Assembly: GCA_002721445.1 (NCBI GenBank)
Contig: PBKN01000010.1
Location: forward strand, 1 to 64,000
Source of the DNA: Chloroflexota bacterium
GTDB taxonomy: Bacteria; Chloroflexota; Dehalococcoidia; Lucifugimonadales; GCA-002723415
Length of the DNA: 64,000 nt
Direction: 5' to 3'
Shown: positions 55,231-63,775 of the stretch, in pieces
Numbering within the stretch: the first letter of the stretch is position 1
Layout: every line of letters starts with the position of its first letter
Notes under the pieces: model-generated
What the model saw: only the letters and a program-made list of their open reading frames with translations
What the model was told of the DNA's origin: nothing
Database searches by the model: none
Position numbers and translations under genes: made by a program

Positions 55231-55821
55231 ATGGTTAAAGCTGAAGAAATTATGGAAATATTTAATAAACATCGAGATGATGCCATAATATTCACTGCAG
55301 GAACAGCAGGTTATAAAACATGGCCAACTATTAGCAACAATCAGAGTAGAGATGCTGTAATTGGTGGAGCTATGGGTGCAGCTCCAGCACTTGCTCTTGG
55401 ATTTGCTCTTTCACAACCTGACAAGAAAATCGTATTGTTTGATGCTGAAGGTTCTCTTTTAATGAACTTAGGAGTATTATCAACTATAGCTGAACAAAAT
55501 CCAGGAAATTTTTACCATATCCTTTTAGATAATGAAACTTATGCAACTACTGGAGGGCAACCTGTTCCAAGTGGCAACAAAACTTCCTATGACGGCCTAG
55601 CAAAAAGCGCAGGATACAAATCTACTTATAATTTTACAGATCTCGAAGAATTTGCGATTAATATTGAATCGATATTAGAAGAAGAAGGTCCTACGTTTAT
55701 ATCTATGAAAATTGAACCAGATATTGAAAACCTTCCAATTGATTTAAGAACTCCTATAGGTTTAAGGCCTGCAAAACAAGTAATTAGTGAACTAAGAAAA
55801 GACCTGAATATTTCCGATTAA
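55231..55821 (+). CDS. TPP-binding C-terminal-domain protein (sulfopyruvate/phosphonopyruvate decarboxylase beta-like)
   Basis: 196 residues equal to only the PP domain of TPP enzymes, as in the beta subunit of sulfopyruvate decarboxylase. It shows GGAMGAAPALALGFAL, then the cofactor motif region DAEGSLLMNLGVL...LLDNETYATTGGQP. Where the motif normally has GDGS, this has AEGS, so the Mg-binding Asp is Glu. The Pyr-domain partner it should need is not adjacent. AGGAG precedes the ATG. An argininosuccinate-lyase-family gene follows after 45 nt. Confidence 0.78.
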   Translation: MVKAEEIMEIFNKHRDDAIIFTAGTAGYKTWPTISNNQSRDAVIGGAMGAAPALALGFALSQPDKKIVLFDAEGSLLMNLGVLSTIAEQNPGNFYHILLDNETYATTGGQPVPSGNKTSYDGLAKSAGYKSTYNFTDLEEFAINIESILEEEGPTFISMKIEPDIENLPIDLRTPIGLRPAKQVISELRKDLNISD

Positions 55822-55866
55822 ATTAAATTAATTATATAACTAATATACTTTACGAAAGACTTAAAA

Positions 55867-57351
55867 TTGAGAGAAAGAATTCATGCTAATATAAGTCCAG
55901 AAGTTGTAGAATACATAGTAAATCCAAAATCTGGGCCAATAATGTTTAGAGATTTTAGATTGATGATGGAAATCAATAAAGCTCATGCAATAATGCTATG
56001 TGAAGAAAAAATTTTAACTGCAGGCATAACAAAAAAAATAATGAGCACTTTAAAAGAAATGGAAGAAGAAGGCCCAAACGATTTAACACCAGGAATTGGT
56101 TCTGAAGACCTATACTCTGCTATTGAACAAAAATTGATCAACAAAATTGGAACTGATATTGGTGGAAGGCTACATACTGGGAGGAGCAGAAATGACCTAG
56201 GATCAACTGTTACCCGTATAGCAATTAGAGAAAATTTCTTTAAAATTACTGAAGAATTATTTGATTTACTTAAAGTATTAATTCAATTTGCTGAAGATAA
56301 TAAAGATACTATAATGCCAGGATATACTCACCTTCAACCTGCACAACCAACTACTTTGGGGCACCATATATCTAGTATATGCTCTGCATTACAAAGAGAT
56401 TCTGAAAGAATATTAGAATCATACAATAGAATAAACCTAAGCCCTTTAGGCGCATGTGCTTTCGCAGGAACTGGATTTCCTATTAATAGACAAAGAACAG
56501 CTGAATTACTTGGATTTGATAATATAGTTGAAAGTACTTTGGACTCAGTTGCATCTCGCGATTATGTTAGTGAGTTGCTTTATAGTTTAACAATGACAGC
56601 AATCACCTTAAGTAGACTTGCTCAAGACCTTTATTTATGGTATTCAGATGAATGGTCAATCATTGATATAGATGGAGATATTGCATTTAGTAGCAGTATA
56701 ATGCCTCAAAAAAAGAACCCTGGCACAATAGAGCATATTAAAGCTAAATCTGGGCATATTTTAGGTTCTCTAATATCAAATCTTTCAGTTCAAAAAAATT
56801 TAAATTTTATGCATTGTAGAGATATGAGTGTAGAATCTGTAGAACCTATTTGGAATGCATTAAAAGAGACTACGGGAATTATAATACTAACTAAAGCAAC
56901 AATAAAAAGAGTCAAAGTTAAAAAATCAGTTATGCTAGATAGAGTTTACAAAAACTTTTCTACCGCTACTGAACTTGCGGACATTTTAGTTAGAAACCAT
57001 AATATGCCTTTTAGAACAGCTCATTCAATAATAGGCAATGTTGTTGCAAAAACAATTTCCAAAGGACTCCGTGCAGATGATATTACAACTGAAATAATTT
57101 CTGAATCCTCTGTAGAAATTACAGGTAGCCCAATTATGTTGTCCAATGAAGAACTAGAAACTGGACTAAATCCAATTTTAAATTTAGAAAACAAATCTAC
57201 TGCAGGCAGCCCTTCCTTTTCAGAAACTAAAAAATTAATAGATCTTAATAAAGAAAAATTAAAGACTCATGAATCAACCTTGAATTCCTGGAAAAACAAG
57301 CAGGATATAGCTAAGTTAAACTTAGAGAAAACTGTTAATTCTTATATTTAA
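55867..57351 (+). CDS. argininosuccinate lyase/fumarase-superfamily lyase
   Basis: A 494-residue superfamily member. GGRLHTGRSRNDLG and the signature SSIMPQKKNPGTIEHIKA (with catalytic Ser) match ArgH, as does MPGYTHLQPAQPTTLGHH. It would eliminate fumarate from an N-substituted aspartate. No argG or other arginine gene is near. Its neighbours are a TPP-domain protein and a class III aminotransferase, so a catabolic C-N lyase is as plausible as ArgH. The start is TTG at 55867 with AAAGACTTAAAA upstream and no strong Shine-Dalgarno sequence. The aminotransferase follows after 14 nt. Confidence 0.8.
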   Translation: MRERIHANISPEVVEYIVNPKSGPIMFRDFRLMMEINKAHAIMLCEEKILTAGITKKIMSTLKEMEEEGPNDLTPGIGSEDLYSAIEQKLINKIGTDIGGRLHTGRSRNDLGSTVTRIAIRENFFKITEELFDLLKVLIQFAEDNKDTIMPGYTHLQPAQPTTLGHHISSICSALQRDSERILESYNRINLSPLGACAFAGTGFPINRQRTAELLGFDNIVESTLDSVASRDYVSELLYSLTMTAITLSRLAQDLYLWYSDEWSIIDIDGDIAFSSSIMPQKKNPGTIEHIKAKSGHILGSLISNLSVQKNLNFMHCRDMSVESVEPIWNALKETTGIIILTKATIKRVKVKKSVMLDRVYKNFSTATELADILVRNHNMPFRTAHSIIGNVVAKTISKGLRADDITTEIISESSVEITGSPIMLSNEELETGLNPILNLENKSTAGSPSFSETKKLIDLNKEKLKTHESTLNSWKNKQDIAKLNLEKTVNSYI

Positions 57352-57365
57352 ATACTGGAGGCAAG

Positions 57366-58664
57366 ATGAGTGTAGAAAAAAGCAAAAAATTATTTGAACA
57401 ATCAAAAAAGTCACTAGCAGGAGGAGTAAGCAGCGCTGCTAGAGCCAAAGGTCCATTTCCAATATTTTTTGAAAAAGGTAAAGGCCCTTATCTTTATGAC
57501 GTTGATGGAAATAAATATATTGATTATTATTTAGGATCTGGTCCAGACATATTTGGCCATGCTCCAGATTTTCTAAATGATGCAGTAATAAAAGATATGC
57601 AAAAAGGACAAGTATTTGGAGCCCAACATCCTTCAGAAATCACAATATCAGAAAAAATCCAATCAATTGTACCTTGTGCTGAATTAGTTAGATATGCAAG
57701 TTCTGGAACTGAAGCAGTCCAATTAGCAATAAGAGTAGCAAGAGCTTATACAAAAAAAAATAAAATAATTAAATTTGAAGGACACTATCATGGATGGATG
57801 GATAGTATTGGATACATACCAAACCCATCTCTAAATCAACCCGGAGGAGATGAATCTCCTCCAGCTGTACCAATATCTGAAGGAATAGCTAAAGGAACTG
57901 AAGAAGAGATAATATTACTACCTTGGAATAATATTGAAATTTTAAAAGAATGTATTAAAAAAAATGCAGACAACATAGGTGTAATAATAACCGAAGCCAT
58001 TTTATGTAATACAAATACAATTATGCCTAAACCTGGTTACTTAGAAGAAATGCGTGAACTATGTAATGATAATAATATAGTATTAATATTTGACGAAGTA
58101 ATTACAGGTTTCAGAGTAGCTTTAGGTGGCGCACAAGAATTATTAGGAGTAACTCCTGATTTAGCAACATTCGCTAAAGCGATGGCAGGTGGATACCCAA
58201 TATCTATGGTAGCAGGTAAAAAAGAAATAATGTCATTAATTGGTGATGGATCAGTTTTTCATGGAGGAACTCTAAATAGCAATGTTATGTCAGTTTCTGC
58301 AACAGAAGCTGCTTTAAATAAATTAAGTGCTAATGATGGAGCTGTATATAAACATATATATGAATTAAGTAACGAATTAATGGAAGGATTTAGAAAGATT
58401 TCTATAAAATATGAAGTACCTATGATTATACAAGGTCCAGGTCCCACATTCAGTGTTTCATTTACAGATGCTGAAGAAATTACAGATTATAGATCACATA
58501 TACAAAATATTGATTCTAGTAAATATAAAAAATATTGTGAGAAAATGCTTGAAAATGGAGTCCATATATGGCCAGATGGAAGATACTATGTTTCAAGTGA
58601 GCATACAAAAGAAGATATTTTAAAAACACTTGAAGCTGCAGATAAAGTAATAGGGTCATTATAA
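57366..58664 (+). CDS. class III aminotransferase (glutamate-1-semialdehyde aminomutase-like)
   Basis: A 432-residue PLP enzyme. RYASSGTEAVQLAIRVAR binds the cofactor phosphate. KFEGHYHGWMD follows, IFDEVITGFR holds the ring-N Asp, and the Schiff-base lysine is K271 in TFAKAMAGGYP. It resembles HemL in fold but departs from true HemL in the N-terminal substrate region, and no other heme gene is near, so a catabolic transaminase or aminomutase is more likely. CTGGAGGC precedes the ATG. It forms an operon with the upstream lyase and the downstream DUF971 gene (10-nt gap). Confidence 0.85.
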   Translation: MSVEKSKKLFEQSKKSLAGGVSSAARAKGPFPIFFEKGKGPYLYDVDGNKYIDYYLGSGPDIFGHAPDFLNDAVIKDMQKGQVFGAQHPSEITISEKIQSIVPCAELVRYASSGTEAVQLAIRVARAYTKKNKIIKFEGHYHGWMDSIGYIPNPSLNQPGGDESPPAVPISEGIAKGTEEEIILLPWNNIEILKECIKKNADNIGVIITEAILCNTNTIMPKPGYLEEMRELCNDNNIVLIFDEVITGFRVALGGAQELLGVTPDLATFAKAMAGGYPISMVAGKKEIMSLIGDGSVFHGGTLNSNVMSVSATEAALNKLSANDGAVYKHIYELSNELMEGFRKISIKYEVPMIIQGPGPTFSVSFTDAEEITDYRSHIQNIDSSKYKKYCEKMLENGVHIWPDGRYYVSSEHTKEDILKTLEAADKVIGSL

Positions 58665-58674
58665 ATTATTTAAT

Positions 58675-58989
58675 ATGAATTCCAATCACATCCCAGATAT
58701 CCAAATAAAAGAAAAATCTATTGAAATAAATTGGCCTGACGGACATAAAAGTTCCTATAATCCAAAATATTTGAGAATACATTGCGGTTGCGCAGAGTGT
58801 GTTGAGGAATGGAGTAATCGTAAATTACTAGACCCCGTTACAGTTTCTGAAAATATTCAAGCTGTCGACTACTTGATAGTAGGAAGGTATGCTGTACAAT
58901 TTTTGTGGAGCGATGAACACTACACAGGAATATATCCCTTTGAAACAATTAGAAAATTATGTAAATGTAATGAATGTTCCACTAAATAA
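58675..58989 (+). CDS. DUF971 (GBBH-like N-terminal domain) protein
   Basis: A 104-residue small protein of the DUF971 family, related to the N-terminal domain of gamma-butyrobetaine hydroxylase. The family core is IKEKSIEINWPDGH and LWSDEHYTGIYPFETIR. Two cysteine motifs, C37-G-C39-x2-C42 and C96-K-C98-x2-C101, could hold zinc or an Fe-S cluster. The function is not established; family members are often found near Mrp/ApbC-type Fe-S genes. It is cotranscribed with the aminotransferase upstream and a hypothetical gene downstream. Confidence 0.85.
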   Translation: MNSNHIPDIQIKEKSIEINWPDGHKSSYNPKYLRIHCGCAECVEEWSNRKLLDPVTVSENIQAVDYLIVGRYAVQFLWSDEHYTGIYPFETIRKLCKCNECSTK

Positions 58990-59010
58990 TATACAATTCA
59001 AGTATTTAAT

Positions 59011-59319
59011 ATGAATAATTTAGAATTTAGCAATCTAATACATGGAATCATTCAAACTAAATTCCCAAAATTAGAAAATAGATTAGAAATCATTATTGAA
59101 TCAAGAGCAAATAATGATCAAATATATGGATCAGGTATTAAAAATTCCGATGAACTTATTTGCCTAATTGAAACAATACCTACAATAAATGAAAATATAA
59201 TAAATGCACCTCCAGATGGAAGATTAATCTTTTTTCAAGATACTATAGAAAAATACTATGTTACCAGAAACGAAATTCAAGAAGCTATTACAAATGAAAT
59301 AAATGAATATTTAAATTAG
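59011..59319 (+). CDS. hypothetical protein, unrecognised
   Basis: 102 residues, acidic, with no membrane segment or signal peptide. Predicted alternation of helix and strand includes RLEIIIESRANNDQIYGSG and a C-terminal helix (RNEIQEAITNEINEYL). No family was recognised. It follows DUF971 by 21 nt on the plus strand and ends 4 nt before the convergent herA-like gene. It looks coding because its frame fills the gap with the same composition as its neighbours. It may belong functionally to the DUF971 operon. Confidence 0.6.
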   Translation: MNNLEFSNLIHGIIQTKFPKLENRLEIIIESRANNDQIYGSGIKNSDELICLIETIPTINENIINAPPDGRLIFFQDTIEKYYVTRNEIQEAITNEINEYLN

Positions 59320-59323
59320 CTAT

Positions 59324-60976
59324 TTATAATTTTTTACCAAACAAATCTTCATTATCTTCATCAAAATTAAATTTAGTATCCTCTATTTGAAAATCCCCAT
59401 ATGAAGTAGCAGTCCCATAATCTCTAACTTTAATAACCATTGGCATTGGAACAGAATGACCAAAAATCAATGCTTGTTGTTTTGACTCTAACCTAGATAA
59501 AACAGACCTCAATTTCCTGTTACCAGATACACCCGTAAGGACTGAATCTAAATCTTTTTCATTATCTAATAAGCATGTAATTTTGGTGCCTAATTGACTC
59601 ATAATTTCATCATCAATTCCGCTTGGACGCTGATCAACCACTAATAATGTAACATTATGCTTGCGCATTTCTCTAGCTATAGTACCAAATATAGTTTGAG
59701 ATGCTATATCAGGACTAAGAAATTTATGAGCTTCTTCTATAGTAATCACCAATGGAGTTGGCTGCTGAGTTGGATCTCCTAATGCTTTTTCAGCAAAAAC
59801 AGCATATCGAGCATAAATTCTTCTAGTTAAAAGGTTAGCTACAAGCATATAAGCAGCTAAATCAGATCCATATCTGCCAAACTCTAAAATCACATGCATA
59901 CCTCTATCTAGATAACTTAAAATTTGTGTTACAGAATCATTTCCTCCTGATTCATCTATGAAATCAAATCTCTTAAAACGACTCAATCTATTCTTCAATG
60001 AACTCAAAGCAGCTTGATTTATATTTAAATTTCTTGCAAGGTCAATAAATTCCTCTCCTCCAGACAAAGCTAAAAATTCTTTAAACCAATTGTTTGGACC
60101 AAAATACCGTTCTAAAGAATATGCGGCATCAGCTGCAACTTCAGATAAGTTTAGTGTTTCTTTAAGCACAGATATATCTCCAGGTTCAATATCTTCATAC
60201 CCAATTCTAACCACGTAGTCTGGATTTACTCCTCTCCTTCTTGAACTTTCCTCATCCAATGAAAATATGGCAACTTTTGAAGAAAATATCTGCTTTAATC
60301 CTTTTACTTCTTTAGAATCTTCACTAAAACCTTTCCAACCGTATTCACTCTGCATATCAAATACAAGTTGGCTAGCAACGCCTCTTTGAATAATGCCAAG
60401 AAGTAATAATCTTGTCAAAAAAGTTTTCCCAGTACCGCTTTTCCCAAAAACTCCATTACTTCTTTTAATTAATTCTTCAATGTTTAAACATAATTTAGCA
60501 GTATCCATATCCAATGGATTTCCAAGCCAAAAATTAGTATCACTCTCTAATCCAAATACAGTTTCAACATCTTCATCAGAAGCAAGTGAGACTTTCGAAA
60601 AATGAGGAGGAATTGTTTTAGCAGGCTGTGGACCATAAATTGAGTCTAAATCATCTTGAGATAAAATAAGCATAGGCTCTACTTGAATAATGCCATATGC
60701 AGTTGACCCACTTATTACATTAGCAATAAAAGGATTTGAAATTTCAGGAGGGTTGACTCTAAGTGTTTGGTCCGTAGCTCCTAATTCTATATCAGTAACA
60801 ACTCCAAAAAACTTCAAATTTTCCGCTTCAATAGATACGTACCGCCCAACTTTAATTTCTGAGACTGACCTTTCAGGTTTTAACTTTACCTCTACTCCAT
60901 TTGTCAATGAGCCTGAAACTACCATTCCGAGGACATCTACATCTTTAGATATGAAATTATTTATTTCTGAATTCAT
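59324..60976 (-). CDS. herA: HerA-family DNA translocase/helicase ATPase
   Basis: A 550-residue FtsK/HerA-type ATPase. An N-terminal HAS-barrel (about residues 10-115) precedes the motor domain with Walker A GKSGTGKT (178-185), Walker B VITIEEAHKFL and the arginine-rich region IAREMRKHNVTLLVVDQRPS. HerA hexamers couple ATP hydrolysis to NurA nuclease action during double-strand-break resection. Its ATG overlaps the preceding HAS-barrel gene's stop (ATGA). NurA is two genes upstream. The operon order is nurA, HAS-barrel, herA. Confidence 0.92.
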   Translation of the reverse strand: MNSEINNFISKDVDVLGMVVSGSLTNGVEVKLKPERSVSEIKVGRYVSIEAENLKFFGVVTDIELGATDQTLRVNPPEISNPFIANVISGSTAYGIIQVEPMLILSQDDLDSIYGPQPAKTIPPHFSKVSLASDEDVETVFGLESDTNFWLGNPLDMDTAKLCLNIEELIKRSNGVFGKSGTGKTFLTRLLLLGIIQRGVASQLVFDMQSEYGWKGFSEDSKEVKGLKQIFSSKVAIFSLDEESSRRRGVNPDYVVRIGYEDIEPGDISVLKETLNLSEVAADAAYSLERYFGPNNWFKEFLALSGGEEFIDLARNLNINQAALSSLKNRLSRFKRFDFIDESGGNDSVTQILSYLDRGMHVILEFGRYGSDLAAYMLVANLLTRRIYARYAVFAEKALGDPTQQPTPLVITIEEAHKFLSPDIASQTIFGTIAREMRKHNVTLLVVDQRPSGIDDEIMSQLGTKITCLLDNEKDLDSVLTGVSGNRKLRSVLSRLESKQQALIFGHSVPMPMVIKVRDYGTATSYGDFQIEDTKFNFDEDNEDLFGKKL

Positions 60977-61563
60977 TTAGAAATCCTCTTTAACAAATTA
61001 TTTAAACGAATTAATTGACCGCTTAGATTAAAAGCTAATTCTTTACCTGCATAAATTAAAAATCTAGATTTATCATCATGGCTTTTACTTGATTTTATTA
61101 AAAAAGATGAAATAACATCATCAATAGAATTTAAAATTGGGGATTCTAATAATAACGGTAAAAAATCTAAAGTAGATGAGAACTCTCTTAATTCTTCCTC
61201 TGAACATTCAATAACAAATGAATGGATTCTTGGAGGAAGTGAAACTGGCGATTGAAGAATACCTTCAGTACTTTTATATCCGACTAAAATACAATTAACT
61301 TCAGTAATCAATAACCTATTTAATTGAGGATTACTTAAATACACACCTTCTTCTTTATTTTCATCTCTACCTCTAGGGACTGGCCTTCTAGCCGGATCCA
61401 TACTTTTATTCGAGACATCATAAACTATACCAAATAGTTGAGGATCAGTACCGCACTTTACTAAAGTACCTATGTTTGGAGATTTATATAAATCATAGCA
61501 CTGTACTGTAAATTGAAGAGAAGAAGATTCTACTACTTCACCTATCCTATTATCTTGGTTCAT
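60973..61563 (-). CDS. stand-alone HAS-barrel protein associated with HerA/NurA
   Basis: About 196 residues. The N-terminal ~90 look like a HAS-barrel (RIGEVVESSSLQFTVQCYDL, GTLVKCGTDPQLFGIVYDVS), the domain otherwise fused to HerA-type ATPases. The C-terminal half is helical and unrecognised. A GTG at 61569 is in frame, but ATG 61563 has GAGG at 5-nt spacing and overlaps the nurA stop (ATGA). It also overlaps herA by 4 nt, so all three are translationally coupled. A role as adaptor between NurA and HerA is inferred from context. Confidence 0.75.
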   Translation of the reverse strand: MNQDNRIGEVVESSSLQFTVQCYDLYKSPNIGTLVKCGTDPQLFGIVYDVSNKSMDPARRPVPRGRDENKEEGVYLSNPQLNRLLITEVNCILVGYKSTEGILQSPVSLPPRIHSFVIECSEEELREFSSTLDFLPLLLESPILNSIDDVISSFLIKSSKSHDDKSRFLIYAGKELAFNLSGQLIRLNNLLKRISK

Positions 61564-62774
61564 ACCCACCTCAAACGTTTAGAAAGATTCTTCTCAGAAG
61601 TGTATGTAGACATACCATGCTCATCGAGTGCTGCTTCAACCATCTGAGCAAAATGATTTCTGTCTGAAGAAGTTACAACCGCTTGTTCATGAGCCTCGAT
61701 CAATGAAACAGGATATCCATGGCCAAGCTTACACTGGTTTAATATTAGAGTATGGGTTAATCTTAATAAATCTTCTCGTTCTACAACCCATTTAGGAATT
61801 TCAACACGTGCAATTTCTTCACCAGTATTTAAATAAAAATAATGTATTTTATTATCTAAATAATAATCATTTACCAAGTCAATATCAATTTGAAATGTTC
61901 CAGAACGCTCTCCTGTATTTAAATATTTGGAAAAAACTTCTCTATCAATAATCTCATTTGATACCTCATCGCAGCTTCTATCTCCAGGAGCAATTTTACT
62001 ACAATTTAAATCACAATGTATCTCAGAAAATGAACAATTTGAAACGCGCAAAGAATTAACTACTTCAGAACTTTTAGGTAGACTTATATAACTAGCTAGA
62101 AGTAATTTCTTTTGCCTTGATATTTCATACAGTTCATCTAAACATTCAGCAAAACCATTTTGTACTAATTCTCTTTTTACAAATTCAGGGTGAGTCTGAC
62201 CAATTAAATCTAACATAATAAGAGAACCATCCATAAGAGCCAAAATAGGTATACCGCTATTAATTTCTTTTACTAAATTAGTAAGTGACTTTAATTCCTC
62301 TAACATTCGTTTAGCAGATAATATTGCACCGCGTACTAATACTGATTTGTTTTTATTTTCTCTATCAGTAATAATAAGATCATCATATTCTGCATAAAGT
62401 TTAGGAATACTATTCAATGTTGCAAAAGAATTATTTCCATATTTTAAAATACACGAGCCAATATTAATTAAATAACAATTTGCAGGTATATGCCTATCAA
62501 CATCAATGTGCGATCCATCTGTAGCAATAACATAATAATCTTTTGGGAAATCACTTGAATTAAATTTATCAAAAGATCCTGATGATATCTTGGGTATATT
62601 CCAATTAAACATTCCAAGACTATTTTCAATTCTAGATTCATGATGTTTAAAGTCAAAAGAATCTATTTTGTCTAATGCTTTAGCTATCTTATTAATATGG
62701 GTTTGTCTATGATTTTTAATATTTTCACTCATATGGTCTATTTGCAAAGCTGTATGAGTCAAATCTAAAGACAT
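61560..62774 (-). CDS. nurA: NurA-domain 5'-3' nuclease
   Basis: A 404-residue protein of the NurA family. The first acidic active-site motif is VIATDGSHIDVDRH, and a second catalytic aspartate lies in ILALMDGSLIMLDL. The C-terminal HEQAVVTSSDRNHFAQMV is typical. NurA resects DNA ends with HerA before recombination. It is the first gene of the nurA-HAS-herA operon, with GAAAGG seven bases before the ATG. No mre11/rad50 genes are in the window. Confidence 0.88.
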   Translation of the reverse strand: MSLDLTHTALQIDHMSENIKNHRQTHINKIAKALDKIDSFDFKHHESRIENSLGMFNWNIPKISSGSFDKFNSSDFPKDYYVIATDGSHIDVDRHIPANCYLINIGSCILKYGNNSFATLNSIPKLYAEYDDLIITDRENKNKSVLVRGAILSAKRMLEELKSLTNLVKEINSGIPILALMDGSLIMLDLIGQTHPEFVKRELVQNGFAECLDELYEISRQKKLLLASYISLPKSSEVVNSLRVSNCSFSEIHCDLNCSKIAPGDRSCDEVSNEIIDREVFSKYLNTGERSGTFQIDIDLVNDYYLDNKIHYFYLNTGEEIARVEIPKWVVEREDLLRLTHTLILNQCKLGHGYPVSLIEAHEQAVVTSSDRNHFAQMVEAALDEHGMSTYTSEKNLSKRLRWV

Positions 62775-62810
62775 AATTTAACCTTTCAATTAAATATTAT
62801 ACTCAAATCT

Positions 62811-63677
62811 TTATAAACCAACCCTATTAGACAACGTTCCTATACCTTCTACTATGCCTTCAATTAAGTCACCTGGTTTAATATATATTTCATCATCTAC
62901 TCCATCTGGCAAAGGAACAACTCCTGTACAAATCATATCTCCAGGCTCTAAAGTAGTAAGCCTTGAAATATATTCAATTTGGTGAGGAATATCAAAAAGC
63001 ATTCTATTTGTATTCCCGTGCACTCGAACTTCTCCATTAATCTTTGTAGTCAAATCCAAATTATTTGGATCTACAATATCTTCTGCTAATACAATCCATG
63101 GTCCTGCAGGACAAAAGCCATCAAGCCACTTACCATTTAACCATTCAATCCAGTGATTAGGGTCCCTGTCAGGATGTAATTTAAGATCTCTCCCTGAAAA
63201 ATCATTCATTATAGTATAACCAAAAATATGATCATAGGCATTACTTAATGAAATGTCTTTTCCTGGCTTACCAATTATTACTCCTAACTCAATCTCTTCT
63301 ATAGTATTCAAAGTACTGCTTCCATGTGTATTTGGAATCACTTCATCTGGACCTATTAGCGCAGTTCGTGGCTTAATAAAAAACTGAGGTGATTCAATCT
63401 CAACATTTACATCCTTTAAACTATTATGAGGATGATAATTTGCAGCTAATGCTAATATTTTCCCTGGATTACCTATAGGAGCTAATAAACGAACTTCAGA
63501 GAGTTTATACTTTCTTATAGAAGTTTTAGCTACTTTCTCTAATGATTCTTTATCTAATAATAATAAAGTTCCTAAATCTCCTCCTGAACTATGAATTTCA
63601 AAAATGTTATCTTCTTTATCAATAATTCCTACTGCCGGAGCAGTACCTTTTTCATGCAAATAACGAGCGACCCTCAT
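62811..63677 (-). CDS. fumarylacetoacetate hydrolase-family protein
   Basis: A 288-residue FAH-fold enzyme of the 2-hydroxyhepta-2,4-diene-1,7-dioate isomerase/acylpyruvase group. The N-terminal domain leads into ILALAANYHPHN. Metal ligands are the glutamates in IEEIELGVIIGK and an Asp in YTIMNDFSGRDL. The C-terminal part contains TCG-like MICTGVVPLPDG. It would hydrolyse, isomerise or decarboxylate a 2-oxo-acid. A very strong AAAGGAGGAAG precedes the ATG. It lies between selB and nurA, with no pathway partner adjacent. Confidence 0.87.
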   Translation of the reverse strand: MRVARYLHEKGTAPAVGIIDKEDNIFEIHSSGGDLGTLLLLDKESLEKVAKTSIRKYKLSEVRLLAPIGNPGKILALAANYHPHNSLKDVNVEIESPQFFIKPRTALIGPDEVIPNTHGSSTLNTIEEIELGVIIGKPGKDISLSNAYDHIFGYTIMNDFSGRDLKLHPDRDPNHWIEWLNGKWLDGFCPAGPWIVLAEDIVDPNNLDLTTKINGEVRVHGNTNRMLFDIPHQIEYISRLTTLEPGDMICTGVVPLPDGVDDEIYIKPGDLIEGIVEGIGTLSNRVGL

Positions 63678-63775
63678 TAACTTCCTCCTTTAAAATTAAT
63701 TGAAGCTATATAAGTTTAGAACTGAAATAAATATATACATTTGTAATTAAATAAACAAGTAACTAATTATTAGTT

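Noticed and set aside
57366-58664. HemL, glutamate-1-semialdehyde aminomutase
   Set aside because: The fold and PLP motifs match, but the N-terminal substrate region differs from true HemL and no heme gene is adjacent.
59324-62774. HerA module as an anti-phage defence system (HerA-Sir2 or HerA-DUF4297 type)
   Set aside because: The partner is a NurA nuclease, not Sir2, DUF4297 or another known effector, and no other defence genes are nearby. DNA-end resection is the simpler reading.
4000-63677. In-window selenoprotein with internal UGA
   Set aside because: Genes ending in TGA (thrC, GT2, ilvB, nurA and others) have normal family length and no conserved sequence after the stop.
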